Part shown: one piece after another, positions 18,248 through 26,389 of the stretch
Position numbering within the stretch: the stretch's first letter is position 1
Layout of the letters: the number at the start of each line of letters is the position of its first letter
Assembly (NCBI GenBank): GCA_937901865.1
Contig: CALDID010000179.1
Location: 4,151-68,150 of the forward strand
Source of the DNA: an uncultured Treponema sp.
GTDB lineage: Bacteria > Spirochaetota > Spirochaetia > Treponematales > Treponemataceae
Reading direction: 5' to 3'
Length of the DNA: 64,000 bases
The notes under the pieces: model-generated
Told to the model about the DNA's origin: nothing
What the model saw: the letters and a program-made list of their open reading frames with translations, nothing else
Databases searched by the model: none
Program-made: the position numbers and the translations under genes

Positions 18248-18286
18248 AAACAAGCTGTGTCTTTACAAAACAGGCTATGCCTGTTA
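18248..18286 (+). repeat. TTTACAAAACAGGC-type palindromic repeat
   Basis: TTTACAAAA followed by the palindrome CAGGCTATGCCTG just after the HD-GYP gene; a diverged half copy (ACAAAACAAGCTGTG) precedes it. Related copies occur at 28391, 36154, 43500 and 49927. It may also stop transcription of the HD-GYP gene, although there is no long T-run. Confidence 0.5.
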
Positions 18287-19045
18287 GCTAAACAACATTC
18301 TGAGCTTTTCGGCTTCTTTCTTGAAGTCTTCATCAATAACAGGCGGGTGTTCAGTGAAGTACAAGATTTGCTGCAGCTCTTCGCTGTTCCTTACTCCCCA
18401 CACAGGAACAACATTGTCAAATTGATTCAAAAAACCGAACGCAATCGGGATATTTGAGATAATGCCTCCGTTCAATGGCTGCATTGCGATTACCCCGATT
18501 TCTTTTTCTTCACACGTTTTTACAATACGGCGCGCCTCATCACTCGAAAGCACATTAAAAGAAAGCTGCACCGTTTCAAACAGCCCGCTATTCACCGCAA
18601 TATCAGCTATCTCGAGCGACTCGGTAACAATGCCGATATGCCGAGTTAAGCCGCTTTCTTTTGCACTCAAGAGCGATTTATAAAGCGCACTATCGGCAGA
18701 GCAAACAGCGTCTTTTTCGGGATTTTCCAGCTGAAACACATCGACATAATCCGTCTTCAATGCTTCAAGGCTTTCCCTCAAATCTTCTATTAAAGCCTGT
18801 GCGCCTTTGGACGTGGACTTGGTTGACAAAAACACATCGTGCCTCATACCCTTGAGAGCGTTTCCGAGACGCAGCTCGCTCACCTTTGTGTCGTGGGCTG
18901 TATCAAAGAAGTTCACGCCTCCTTCATACGCCTTATGCACGAGCTGACTTGCTTCCTCATCGCTCGCCACCTCGCCCAAACTCATCGCCCCGAACGCAGT
19001 ATGACTTACGAGTAAATCTGTTTTACCAAGTGCCACAAAATCCAT
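18284..19045 (-). CDS. Aldo/keto reductase-family protein, catalytic residues replaced
   Basis: 253 residues, shorter than the usual 280-330. AKR barrel motifs: GKTDLLVSHTAFGAMSLGE, GGVNFFDTA, ALKTDYVDVFQL, IGVIAMQPLNGG and VPVWGVRNSEEL. Of the catalytic tetrad, Asp48 (FFDTA) and Lys76 (LSTKS) are present. The Tyr position reads Thr53 (HDTKVSE instead of the usual xxYGxSE) and the His position reads Glu107 (FQLENPE instead of QxHxP). Normal carbonyl reduction is therefore doubtful. Monocistronic, minus strand. An AGTAAG site lies before the ATG. Confidence 0.8.
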   Translation of the reverse strand: MDFVALGKTDLLVSHTAFGAMSLGEVASDEEASQLVHKAYEGGVNFFDTAHDTKVSELRLGNALKGMRHDVFLSTKSTSKGAQALIEDLRESLEALKTDYVDVFQLENPEKDAVCSADSALYKSLLSAKESGLTRHIGIVTESLEIADIAVNSGLFETVQLSFNVLSSDEARRIVKTCEEKEIGVIAMQPLNGGIISNIPIAFGFLNQFDNVVPVWGVRNSEELQQILYFTEHPPVIDEDFKKEAEKLRMLFS

Positions 19046-19079
19046 TTTCTTACTCCAGAAACCTTATATAATTGCAATC

Positions 19080-20534
19080 CTATGCTTTAAGTACAGGCTT
19101 GTAATTCTTGATGCCGTCGCGGATTTTTGCCACGAGGTCTTTGAGCGCAACACGCTCCTGCTCCATAGAATCGCGGTAACGGATAGTAACCGTGTCTTTG
19201 AGTGCGCCGTCGCCCTCTCCTAAGGTTTCGTAATCGACCGTAACGCAGAACGGTGTTCCAACCTCGTCCTGACGGCGATAACGCTTGCCCACAGAACCAG
19301 ACGTATCGTAATCAGTAACGAAATCTTCTTTGAGCAAATGCTGAATCTCTTTTGCTTTTTCTGCCAAGCCGTCTTTCTTCATCAACGGCAATACCGCGAC
19401 CGTAATCGGGGCTAAGCGCGGGTCTAAGTGCAAGACAGTGCGATAATCGTCCTTGCCGTCTGTGCCGACGTTCTGCTCTTCGTATGCTTCGCAGAGGAAC
19501 ATCAAGAAATTGCGGTTCAAACCAGCGGACGTTTCAACAACATACGGAACATATTTCTTGTTTCCGTCGTCCTGGTCGATGTACTGAAGGTCTTTCTTTG
19601 AATACTCCATATGCTGAGAAAGGTCGAAGTCGGTGCGGCTGTGGATACCCTCAACTTCCTCAAAGCCAATCGGGAAATTGTAGGTGATGTCATAAGCATC
19701 TTTTGCGTAGTGCGCCAACTTGTCGTGATGATGCCACTTGAGGTTCTTTTCGGCAATACCGTACTTCAAATAGAAGCTCCAGCGTTCCTTTCTCCAGCGT
19801 TCAAACGTTTCGTCTTCCGTTCCCGGCTTGCAGAAATATTCCATCTCCATCTGCTCGAACTCGCAAGTGCGGAAAATGAAGTTCTTGAAGATGATTTCGT
19901 TGCGGAACGACTTTCCCACCTGCGCCACACCGAACGGCACTTTGAGGCGGTTAGACTGCACAATGCTCTTGAAATCGGTGAAGATGCCCTGACAGGTTTC
20001 TGGGCGAAGATAAATCAAGTGGCTTTCGTCCGCGATTGGTCCCTGATACGTCTTGAACATCAAATTGAACTCGCGCACAGCCGTATATTTGCGGTTCTTT
20101 GAATGGCACGTCGGGCAATCGATATGAGAGTCGATAAACTCCTTCATTTCTTCGTGGTTCATCGTGTCCGCAGGCTTTTCGGGCGTGAAGTTGTTTGCCG
20201 CGCACCAATCTTCAATGAGCTTGTCTGCACGGTGGCGCGCCTGACACTCAAGACAGTCAACCATCGGGTCAGAGAAGTGGTCAACGTGTCCGCTTGCCTT
20301 CCACGTTGTGTGGTGCTGGAAAATCGCAGAATCCAAGCCAACCACGTCGTCGTGGAGCTGCGTCATATAATGCCACCACGCATTCTGAATATTGCGCTTG
20401 AAGTCAACTCCCAAAGGACCGTAATCCCACGCGCCAGCCTGTCCGCCGTAAATCTCGCTTGCCTGATACACAAAGCCGCGCCGCTTGCACAGGCTTATGA
20501 TTTTATCCAATGTACATTCGTGATTGTCTGCCAT
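19080..20534 (-). CDS. glyQS: Glycyl-tRNA synthetase (single-chain, dimeric type)
   Basis: Charges tRNA-Gly in the cytoplasm. 484 residues. Class II motifs: N-terminal RRGFVYQASEIYGGQAGAWD and YGPLGVDFKRN, motif 2 FRNEIIFKNFIFRTCEFEQM, motif 3 VVETSAGLNRNFLMFL, and the C-terminal anticodon-binding domain LAPITVAVLPLMKKDGL. A CxxC...CxxC zinc element (CLECQARHRADK and CPTCHSKNRKY) lies at residues 94-146. It is the eukaryote/mycoplasma-like alpha2 enzyme, not the alpha2-beta2 form. A TTTTAGGAGC site precedes the ATG at 20534. Confidence 0.97.
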   Translation of the reverse strand: MADNHECTLDKIISLCKRRGFVYQASEIYGGQAGAWDYGPLGVDFKRNIQNAWWHYMTQLHDDVVGLDSAIFQHHTTWKASGHVDHFSDPMVDCLECQARHRADKLIEDWCAANNFTPEKPADTMNHEEMKEFIDSHIDCPTCHSKNRKYTAVREFNLMFKTYQGPIADESHLIYLRPETCQGIFTDFKSIVQSNRLKVPFGVAQVGKSFRNEIIFKNFIFRTCEFEQMEMEYFCKPGTEDETFERWRKERWSFYLKYGIAEKNLKWHHHDKLAHYAKDAYDITYNFPIGFEEVEGIHSRTDFDLSQHMEYSKKDLQYIDQDDGNKKYVPYVVETSAGLNRNFLMFLCEAYEEQNVGTDGKDDYRTVLHLDPRLAPITVAVLPLMKKDGLAEKAKEIQHLLKEDFVTDYDTSGSVGKRYRRQDEVGTPFCVTVDYETLGEGDGALKDTVTIRYRDSMEQERVALKDLVAKIRDGIKNYKPVLKA

Positions 20535-20616
20535 GAATATGCTCCTAAAATAACTCTACAAAAGAGAGTAGCACAAAGCGAAAAAAGTTTCTACCGCCTT
20601 ACTCTTTTTTCCCGTG

Positions 20617-20721
20617 TCATTGTCGGGCTTTCCCCCATGTCATTGTCGGGCTTGACCCGATAATCTTTCCAAAGCACTCTACGCCTTGAAAGATTCCCGT
20701 ATCAAGTACGAGAATGACATA
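20617..20721. repeat. Second palindromic repeat type, uninterrupted copy
   Basis: Core at 20638-20721: TGTCATTGTCGGGCTTGACC with its pairing half, CTTTCCAAAGCAC, CTCTACGCCTTGAAAGATTC and a second hairpin CCCGTATCAAGTACGAGAAT, ending in ATGACATA. It shares the TGTCATT-plus-hairpin design of the MITE but lacks its TAGACCTGTTCG ends. An extra partial unit starts at 20617. The interrupted relative is at 24726-24932. The rest of the 379-bp gap 20535-20913 holds MITE copy B and no gene. Confidence 0.75.
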
Positions 20722-20799
20722 CGCTCTGCAGCACCACAAAAATGCGATACTGGTATCTAAAGAGCATCGATAGCCGTATCGAAGCCCCTTAAAAATCAT

Positions 20800-20913
20800 T
20801 AGACCTGTTCGATAATTGTCATTATCGGGCTCGACCCGATAATCTTTTTGCCTATATTGCAATAGATTGCCGTATCAAGTACGGCAATGACATACTGTTT
20901 CCGAACAGGTCTA
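20800..20913 (-). mobile_element. MITE-like palindromic element, copy B (inverted)
   Basis: Same 114-bp element as at 8321 but in reverse orientation, with TAGACCTGTTCG at the left and CGAACAGGTCTA at the right. It ends at the stop codon of radA (20914). It differs from copy A by only a few bases. Confidence 0.85.
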
Positions 20914-22323
20914 TTATTTTGCAAAAAGCAATCGTATCATATCTTTAATGCTCTCCGCTGCAATAGTAACCCCTGTATCTTTGTTCGGCGCGACAACAGT
21001 GTTATATCCCATAGACTGCGCAGCCTTTATTCTTTGCTTCAATCTCGACACAGGGCGAATCTCTCCTGCAAGGCTCAGCTCCCCCATAATCACGGTGTTT
21101 TCGCTCAATGCAATATCCGTCCGCGCCGAATACAAAGCCGCCGCCAATGCCGAATCTATCGCGCTCTCTCCTAATCTCACCCCCCCTGCTACATTGATAT
21201 AGATGTCTTGGTCGCTGAACTTCAAGCCTGCTCTCTTTTCAAGCACCGCCGCCACTCTCGAAACTCGCGCGCTGTCTATCCTGTCGCTGTATACCCTCGT
21301 CATAGACGACTTTGCAGGGACGGTTAGAGCCTGTATCTCCACCAAAAAAGAGCGAGAGCCCTCAAACACCGCCGTAATCGCCACTCCCGCAGGAAAAGCA
21401 CCACTTCGCCGCGTGATGAAAAGAGAGCTGGGGTCTGCTATCTCTGAAAGCCCCTTGTCGCCCATTGCAAAAATACCTATCTCGTCTATCGAGCCGAATC
21501 TGTTTTTCTCCGCTCGCAAAAAGCGCACGTCGTCGTTTGACCGCTCGAACGAAAGCACAGTATCCACCATGTGTTCCAGCGTCTTTGGACCTGCAATATT
21601 GCCGTCTTTCGTGATGTGTGCCGTCAATATCATCACCGTATCTCTTTCTTTCGCCCAACCGATAAGCTCCGCGGCGCAATACTTGAGCTGGCTTATCGTC
21701 GCGGGAATATTCCCTGCTTCGACGCTCGCCACCGTCTGTATAGAATCGATTATCACAAGGCTTGGGATAAGCTCGTCTAGCGCATCTGTGATGTCTTCAA
21801 GGCGCGTTGTGCAAAGGATTTGTATCTTTGAAGTATCAAGCTCTAATCTATCTGCTCGGCTCTTTATCTGCGACGCGCTCTCTTCGCCTGAAACATACAA
21901 TACTTTTCCCGACGTTTCCCCTGCAATGCGCAGCTTTTTCGCCTCGACAGCCGAAAGCACAGCCTTAGACGAGTCGCTCTTTGCCACATGTGCGCACGTC
22001 TGTATCAACAACGTCGATTTTCCAATCCCTGGCTCGCCTCCGATAAGGATAACGCTTCGCTTCATCGCGCCGCCGCCTAAAACTCTATCAAACTCCGCGC
22101 TTCCCGTCTTCAGCCTGCTTCCCTCAAGCGCATTCACCTCGGATAAAGCAACGCTCTTCACCTTCACCGCAGGCAGCACCGCACCTGTCAGCGTTTTCGC
22201 CACAGCCTTCGACGTAGACTCTACAAAGGTGTTCCAGCTAGAGCATTCGGGACATCGCCCCAGCCATCGCGATTGCGAATATCCGCACTCCGAGCATGTG
22301 TATGTTACAGTGTCTTTTGCCAT
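20914..22323 (-). CDS. radA: DNA repair protein RadA
   Basis: RadA/Sms promotes branch migration in recombination. 469 residues. N-terminal C4 zinc finger (Cys10, 13, 24, 27: YTCSECGYSQSRWLGRCPEC), RecA-like ATPase with Walker A GGEPGIGKSTLL, the RadA signature AEKNRFGSIDEIGIF and a C-terminal Lon-like domain ending near LAGEIRPVSRLKQR. An insertion of about 20 residues (DSSKAVLSAVEAKKLRIAGE) follows the Walker A helix. It lies 1 nt downstream of the serine acetyltransferase stop, in one minus-strand operon with it and the carboxypeptidase. Confidence 0.96.
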   Translation of the reverse strand: MAKDTVTYTCSECGYSQSRWLGRCPECSSWNTFVESTSKAVAKTLTGAVLPAVKVKSVALSEVNALEGSRLKTGSAEFDRVLGGGAMKRSVILIGGEPGIGKSTLLIQTCAHVAKSDSSKAVLSAVEAKKLRIAGETSGKVLYVSGEESASQIKSRADRLELDTSKIQILCTTRLEDITDALDELIPSLVIIDSIQTVASVEAGNIPATISQLKYCAAELIGWAKERDTVMILTAHITKDGNIAGPKTLEHMVDTVLSFERSNDDVRFLRAEKNRFGSIDEIGIFAMGDKGLSEIADPSSLFITRRSGAFPAGVAITAVFEGSRSFLVEIQALTVPAKSSMTRVYSDRIDSARVSRVAAVLEKRAGLKFSDQDIYINVAGGVRLGESAIDSALAAALYSARTDIALSENTVIMGELSLAGEIRPVSRLKQRIKAAQSMGYNTVVAPNKDTGVTIAAESIKDMIRLLFAK

Positions 22324-22324
22324 A

Positions 22325-23221
22325 TTACTTTGCTGTTGCGCCCTGCTCTCTGCACGTCTGCGTGAACAGCGTACCTGGCTCTATCGAATGAGTAATCCAT
22401 GTGTTGCCCCCGACGGTGCTGCCCTTGCCGATAACGGTCTTTCCGCCCAAAATAGTCGCGTCTGCATAAATCGTTACATCGTCTTCAATAGTAGGGTGCC
22501 GCTTTTTGTCCTGAAGCTCTTTTTTCACGCTCAAAGCACCGAGCGTTACGCCCTGATAAATCTTCACTCTGTTGCCGATAACGCACGTTTCCCCAATGAC
22601 AACGCCTGTTCCGTGGTCGATAAAGAATGATTCGCCAATCGTCGCTCCTGGGTGAATGTCTATCCCCGTCTTGCCGTGCGCGTGCTCGCTCATAATGCGC
22701 GGAATCACAGGCACTCCCTTAACGTGCAGATTATGCGCAATGCGATACACGCTAATCGCCTCTAAGCCAGGATACGACACAATTACTTCCTCCGTACTCT
22801 TCGCCGCAGGGTCGCCCTCAAAAGCCGCCTGTGCGTCCAGCCGTATCATTCTGCGAAGCTCTGGCACGTCGCAAATGAGTGAAGCCGCCGTCTTCTCCGC
22901 AAGCGAAAAGCAATGCGACATCTGCACATCGCGGAACTTTATCGGGTTTGAATCGTCGCATTTCACATACAAAAACGACTTTTGTATCTCGTGAGTGAGC
23001 GTGTGAATAATGCGGTGAACCCTCTCGCCTGTAACATAGCGAAGCGTTTGCTTGTCCAAGAACTCCGCCGTGCGATAGCCAGGGAAAATCAAGCTCTGCA
23101 AATCGTGCAGCACGCTAATCACATTCTCTCTGTTCGGAAAGATATTCCGACCCATCAAGTTCGCTCCCCCGTACTCTTCATACGACGAGAGTATATCGCT
23201 CACCATCTTGTCTATATCCAT
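22325..23221 (-). CDS. cysE: Serine O-acetyltransferase
   Basis: Transfers acetyl from acetyl-CoA to L-serine, first step of cysteine synthesis. 298 residues from the ATG at 23221, chosen because GGAGCGAAG precedes it; a GTG at 23239 overlapping the upstream stop is an alternative. An N-terminal helical domain (1-170) is followed by the left-handed beta-helix with hexapeptides: [40 protein letters not shown] and [20 protein letters not shown]. The long N terminus is the EpsC-like form found in plants and some bacteria. No cysK nearby. Confidence 0.92.
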   Translation of the reverse strand: MDIDKMVSDILSSYEEYGGANLMGRNIFPNRENVISVLHDLQSLIFPGYRTAEFLDKQTLRYVTGERVHRIIHTLTHEIQKSFLYVKCDDSNPIKFRDVQMSHCFSLAEKTAASLICDVPELRRMIRLDAQAAFEGDPAAKSTEEVIVSYPGLEAISVYRIAHNLHVKGVPVIPRIMSEHAHGKTGIDIHPGATIGESFFIDHGTGVVIGETCVIGNRVKIYQGVTLGALSVKKELQDKKRHPTIEDDVTIYADATILGGKTVIGKGSTVGGNTWITHSIEPGTLFTQTCREQGATAK

Positions 23222-23235
23222 ACTCTTCGCTCCTA

Positions 23236-24627
23236 TCACTTTATATAGCGGATTGCACTGCGGTCTATCGCTTGCATCAATGCGCCTGCTTTCTCGGTAT
23301 CTCTCTCCAAAATGAGCGGCACTTTCTCTATCACCTCATCGCCGCAGTAATATTCCAGTTCTCCGCAAATCGCGCCCATCTTGTTTTCCCCGAAAAGATA
23401 CTTCGGCACTCTCGCCCTCACTTGTATCTTGTCTTTGTACTCGGCAGGAATAGTCAGCACAAGGCGCGGCAAAGAAGACACTATGCGCACCGACTTGCTT
23501 TTACTGCCCAACACTCGAACTGTATACGCATAATCGCTCTTTTCTCTGTAGTCGTCGAATTGGTTAAATGCAAGGTTCAGCAACGCCGTGCCGTCTTTCA
23601 CTCTATTCGCCTGCCCCTGATAGCTGCCTTTGCCTGCACCCCTCATCGTTACCGACAAGTATCGCCGCTCGCCCCTTTTCGCCGTCAGTGCCAGATTATA
23701 GCCGCTCTCATAGATAAAGCCCGTCTTGAGCCCGTCCACTCCCTCAACTCTGTTCAATAGCGGATTTGTGTTCGTCTGATGTATCGCCTTCGTGTCGCCG
23801 TACTTCGCCGCAAGGTCAGCAGGCAGGTTCTTCTTGAGCGGATAATATATCTCTTTGCACGAGTGAAAGAGGTTGATTGAATCGGGGTAATCGCTTATGT
23901 ACCTCCGTGCGAACGTCGCAAATTCCCGCGCTGTCGTCATATTCAGCTCGCTGTATCCCGACGGCTCAACAAAGTGCGTTACGGTCAAGCCCAATGCTCT
24001 CACTTCCGCATTCATACGAGCAACAAACGGCTCTACTCCGCCAGAAATGTAGTATGCAATCGCAATAGCAGCATCGTTGCCCGAAGCCACAGCAAGCCCC
24101 GTCAAAAGCTCTTTAAGCGTAACCGTCTGCCCCTTGTCCAAAAACATCAGCGACGAATCGGACGGCAGGGAAGAAGCCCAGCACTCTCTCGGCAGCGGCA
24201 CAATATCGTCATAGTGAATCCGCCCCGAAGCGATTTCCTTGAACGCAATATACATCACGACGAGTTTCGTCATAGACGCAGGCGGTATCATCTCGTCAGC
24301 ATTCTTCTTGTAAATCACCGCGCCCGTGTCCGCGTCCACCAAAATCGCAGAAGCGGCAGTGAGCGACACGGCGTGTTCTCCCTTTTCGTACGGCGTCGCC
24401 TTTAAGCCCTCGTTTCTCTCCTTGAACACTTCTTGACGGAAGGCAGAAAGAGCTATTTGCTCCTCAGCAGTCAGCTTTCTTGCTTCCCTCACTTTCAGCA
24501 CGCCAACCACATGCGCCACATACAACACGACAAGCAAAATAACAATCGCTTCCGCCCCGATAAGCGCAGGAACTAGATATTTCTTTGCATTAAAAGAACC
24601 CTTCAATTTCGCTAAATCAATCTTCAT
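23236..24627 (-). CDS. dacA: D-alanyl-D-alanine carboxypeptidase (DacA/PBP5-like)
   Basis: Trims the terminal D-Ala of peptidoglycan stem peptides. 463 residues. One N-terminal membrane segment (about 18-42) instead of a cleaved signal. Catalytic motifs: Ser-x-x-Lys in [15 protein letters not shown] in [15 protein letters not shown] and KTG in [13 protein letters not shown]. The C-terminal domain (about 350-463) is the all-beta region seen in PBP5 proteins, which usually positions the enzyme at the membrane. First gene of the dacA-cysE-radA operon; its stop overlaps a possible GTG start of cysE. Confidence 0.94.
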   Translation of the reverse strand: MKIDLAKLKGSFNAKKYLVPALIGAEAIVILLVVLYVAHVVGVLKVREARKLTAEEQIALSAFRQEVFKERNEGLKATPYEKGEHAVSLTAASAILVDADTGAVIYKKNADEMIPPASMTKLVVMYIAFKEIASGRIHYDDIVPLPRECWASSLPSDSSLMFLDKGQTVTLKELLTGLAVASGNDAAIAIAYYISGGVEPFVARMNAEVRALGLTVTHFVEPSGYSELNMTTAREFATFARRYISDYPDSINLFHSCKEIYYPLKKNLPADLAAKYGDTKAIHQTNTNPLLNRVEGVDGLKTGFIYESGYNLALTAKRGERRYLSVTMRGAGKGSYQGQANRVKDGTALLNLAFNQFDDYREKSDYAYTVRVLGSKSKSVRIVSSLPRLVLTIPAEYKDKIQVRARVPKYLFGENKMGAICGELEYYCGDEVIEKVPLILERDTEKAGALMQAIDRSAIRYIK

Positions 24628-24725
24628 AGTTTGCTATTATACAAAACTTTTCTATTAAGTTAAATAGCATATCGAATTGAGTTAAATAGTAGACAGTGTT
24701 ACGGAAAGTATGCTGTTTTATCTGT

Positions 24726-24932
24726 TTATGTCATTCCCGTGCTTGACACGGGAATCTTTCAAGGCTCTCGTATAGTCGACCTGTTCGGAAACCGTATGTC
24801 ATTGCCGTACTTGATACGGCAATCTATTGCAATACAAGCAAAAAGATTATCGAGTCGAACCCGATAATGACAATTATCGAACAGGTCTAGTGCTTTGGAA
24901 AAGATTATCGGAACAAGCCCGATAATGACACG
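24726..24932. repeat. Second palindromic repeat type, split by MITE copy C
   Basis: Left part 24726-24770 (TATGTCATTCCCGTGCTTGA, CACGGGAATCTTTCAAGG) and right part 24890-24930 (TGCTTTGG, AAGATTATCGG, CCCGATAATGACA) together match the reverse complement of 20638-20721. The MITE sits at the point where the intact copy reads GTAGAGTGC. Confidence 0.7.
24776..24889 (+). mobile_element. MITE-like palindromic element, copy C (nested)
   Basis: 114 bp, same orientation as copy A, ending CGAACAGGTCTA. The first two bases read TC instead of TA, and several internal positions differ (AATACAAGC, TCGAGTCGAACCC), so it is the most diverged copy in the window. Confidence 0.8.
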
Positions 24933-25028
24933 ATTTTTATAGCATATCGAATTGAGTTAAATAGTAGACAGTAATTCTCTTAGCCTATAAAATAAAAAAT
25001 ATTTTGTCAGAAACATCGGAGGAAACGA

Positions 25029-26258
25029 ATGAACACAGAGTTTGAACAGTTAAAAGAATGGATAAGAGAGCATACGCGCGATATGGTCGAGCTTGAGGCA
25101 AAGCTCACGGCGATCCCCGCCCTCGCGCCCGAAAACGCAGGAGACGGAGAAGCGAAGAAAGCAGAGATGCTTGAAGCGTGGCTCATTGAAAACGGCATTA
25201 AAAACATCGAGCATTACGACGCTCCCGATAATCGCGTTACGGCAGGCTATCGCCCGAACTTCGTCGCGACGATTAACGGCTGCCGCAATGACTATTCTAT
25301 TTGGATTTGCGCACATCTCGACGTTGTTCCCGTCGGCGAGAAATCGCTGTGGAGGGCTGACCCGTGGACAGTCGTGGAGAAAGACGGCAAAATCTTCGGG
25401 CGCGGCGTTGAAGACAATCAACAGGGCTTGTGCTCAGGCGTGCTGGCGGCTCTTTCCTTTGTCAAACAGCACATTATCCCTGAACACACGATAAAGCTGC
25501 TCTTTATGGCGGACGAGGAAGTCGGCTCAAAGTACGGTATGGGCTACCTTGTCGAGCACCACGCAGACCTTTTCGGCGAAAACGACCGCATTTTAATCCC
25601 CGACGGCGGCGACAGCAAGGGAGAGACCATCGAAATCGCAGAGAAAAACATTGCGTGGTTCCGTTTCCACACGATAGGCAAGCAATCGCACGGCTCTCGC
25701 CCCGACCTCGGACGAAACGCGAAGCTCGCCGCGGCGGATTTGGCATTGCGCATTAACGACCTTGAGAACTTTTTTAACCAGAAAGACGACAAGTTTGACC
25801 CGCCGTATTCCACGTTCCAGCCGACAATGCAGCTCGCCAACGTCGAGGGCATCAATATGATTCCCGGCGATGACGTATTCACAGCCGACTGCCGCATTAA
25901 CCCGAATTACAGCCTTGACGAAGTGCGCCGAGAGGTAAGAGCGCGATGCGACGCGGTCGAAGCGAAATACGGCGTGAAAATCGAAGTGAGCGAAGCGCAG
26001 GCGGCGGAGAGCAAGGCGACGGACGAAAATGCTCCTGTGGTCAAAGAGCTCGCGGCGGCGATTGAAGCGGTACACGGCATAAAGGCGCGCACAGTCGGTA
26101 TCGGCGGCGGCACGGTTGCGGCAGAACTTCGCAATATGGGACGGGACGCGGTCGTGTGGTCAACGCTGGACGACACCTGCCACCAGCCGAATGAATACGC
26201 CGTCATCGAAAACATCGCAAAAGACGCGCTCACTATCGCATATATGGCAAGCAACTAA
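25029..26258 (+). CDS. M20 family metallopeptidase (Sapep/ArgE/DapE-like)
   Basis: 409 residues, cytoplasmic. Predicted to hydrolyse a dipeptide or acylated amino acid with two zinc ions. Metal and catalytic residues: His96-x-Asp98 (CAHLDVVPVG), Asp129 bridging residue (GRGVEDNQQG), Glu163-Glu164 (FMADEEVGSKYG), Asp193 region (ILIPDGGDSKG) and the C-terminal His in DDTCHQPNEY. A lid/dimerisation domain occupies about 200-320. Standard family length. Strong AGGAAAC site. Which substrate it uses cannot be told from sequence. Its stop codon lies in the first unit of a tandem array. Confidence 0.93.
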   Translation: MNTEFEQLKEWIREHTRDMVELEAKLTAIPALAPENAGDGEAKKAEMLEAWLIENGIKNIEHYDAPDNRVTAGYRPNFVATINGCRNDYSIWICAHLDVVPVGEKSLWRADPWTVVEKDGKIFGRGVEDNQQGLCSGVLAALSFVKQHIIPEHTIKLLFMADEEVGSKYGMGYLVEHHADLFGENDRILIPDGGDSKGETIEIAEKNIAWFRFHTIGKQSHGSRPDLGRNAKLAAADLALRINDLENFFNQKDDKFDPPYSTFQPTMQLANVEGINMIPGDDVFTADCRINPNYSLDEVRREVRARCDAVEAKYGVKIEVSEAQAAESKATDENAPVVKELAAAIEAVHGIKARTVGIGGGTVAAELRNMGRDAVVWSTLDDTCHQPNEYAVIENIAKDALTIAYMASN

Positions 26259-26371
26259 CTCGACGGCTCGTCGGCTTATAACTCGACGGCTCGTCAACTT
26301 ATAACTCGACGGTGCGTCTGCTTATAACTCGACGGTGCGTCGACTTATAGCTCGACGGTGCGTCGACTTAG
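26257..26371 (+). repeat. Five-unit tandem array, exact 23-bp period
   Basis: Units AACTCGACGGTGCGTCGACT plus TAT starting at 26257, 26280, 26303, 26326 and 26349. Each unit holds a small hairpin, CGACG-GTG-CGTCG, partly eroded in the first three units. The first unit begins at the second base of the M20 peptidase stop codon. The array ends just before the ribosome site of the next gene. Confidence 0.9.
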
Positions 26372-26389
26372 AGAAAGGAGTGTTTTCGA

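Larger units (their letters stand above)
24664..24972. repeat. 34-bp perfect direct repeats flanking 241 bp
   Basis: The same 34 bp (beginning ATAGCATATCGAATTGAG and ending TAGTAGACAGT) occurs at 24664-24697 and 24939-24972. Between the two lie the second-type repeat and MITE copy C. This fills most of the 401-bp gap 24628-25028. The remainder (24973-25028) is the leader of the M20 peptidase with a GGAGGAAAC ribosome site. Confidence 0.8.

Noticed and set aside
21203..22630. 475-codon open frame on the plus strand
   Set aside because: It is antisense to radA and the end of cysE, both of which have clear family motifs; the product is Ser/Ala/Arg-rich with no recognisable domain. Long antisense frames are common opposite G+C-richer genes here.
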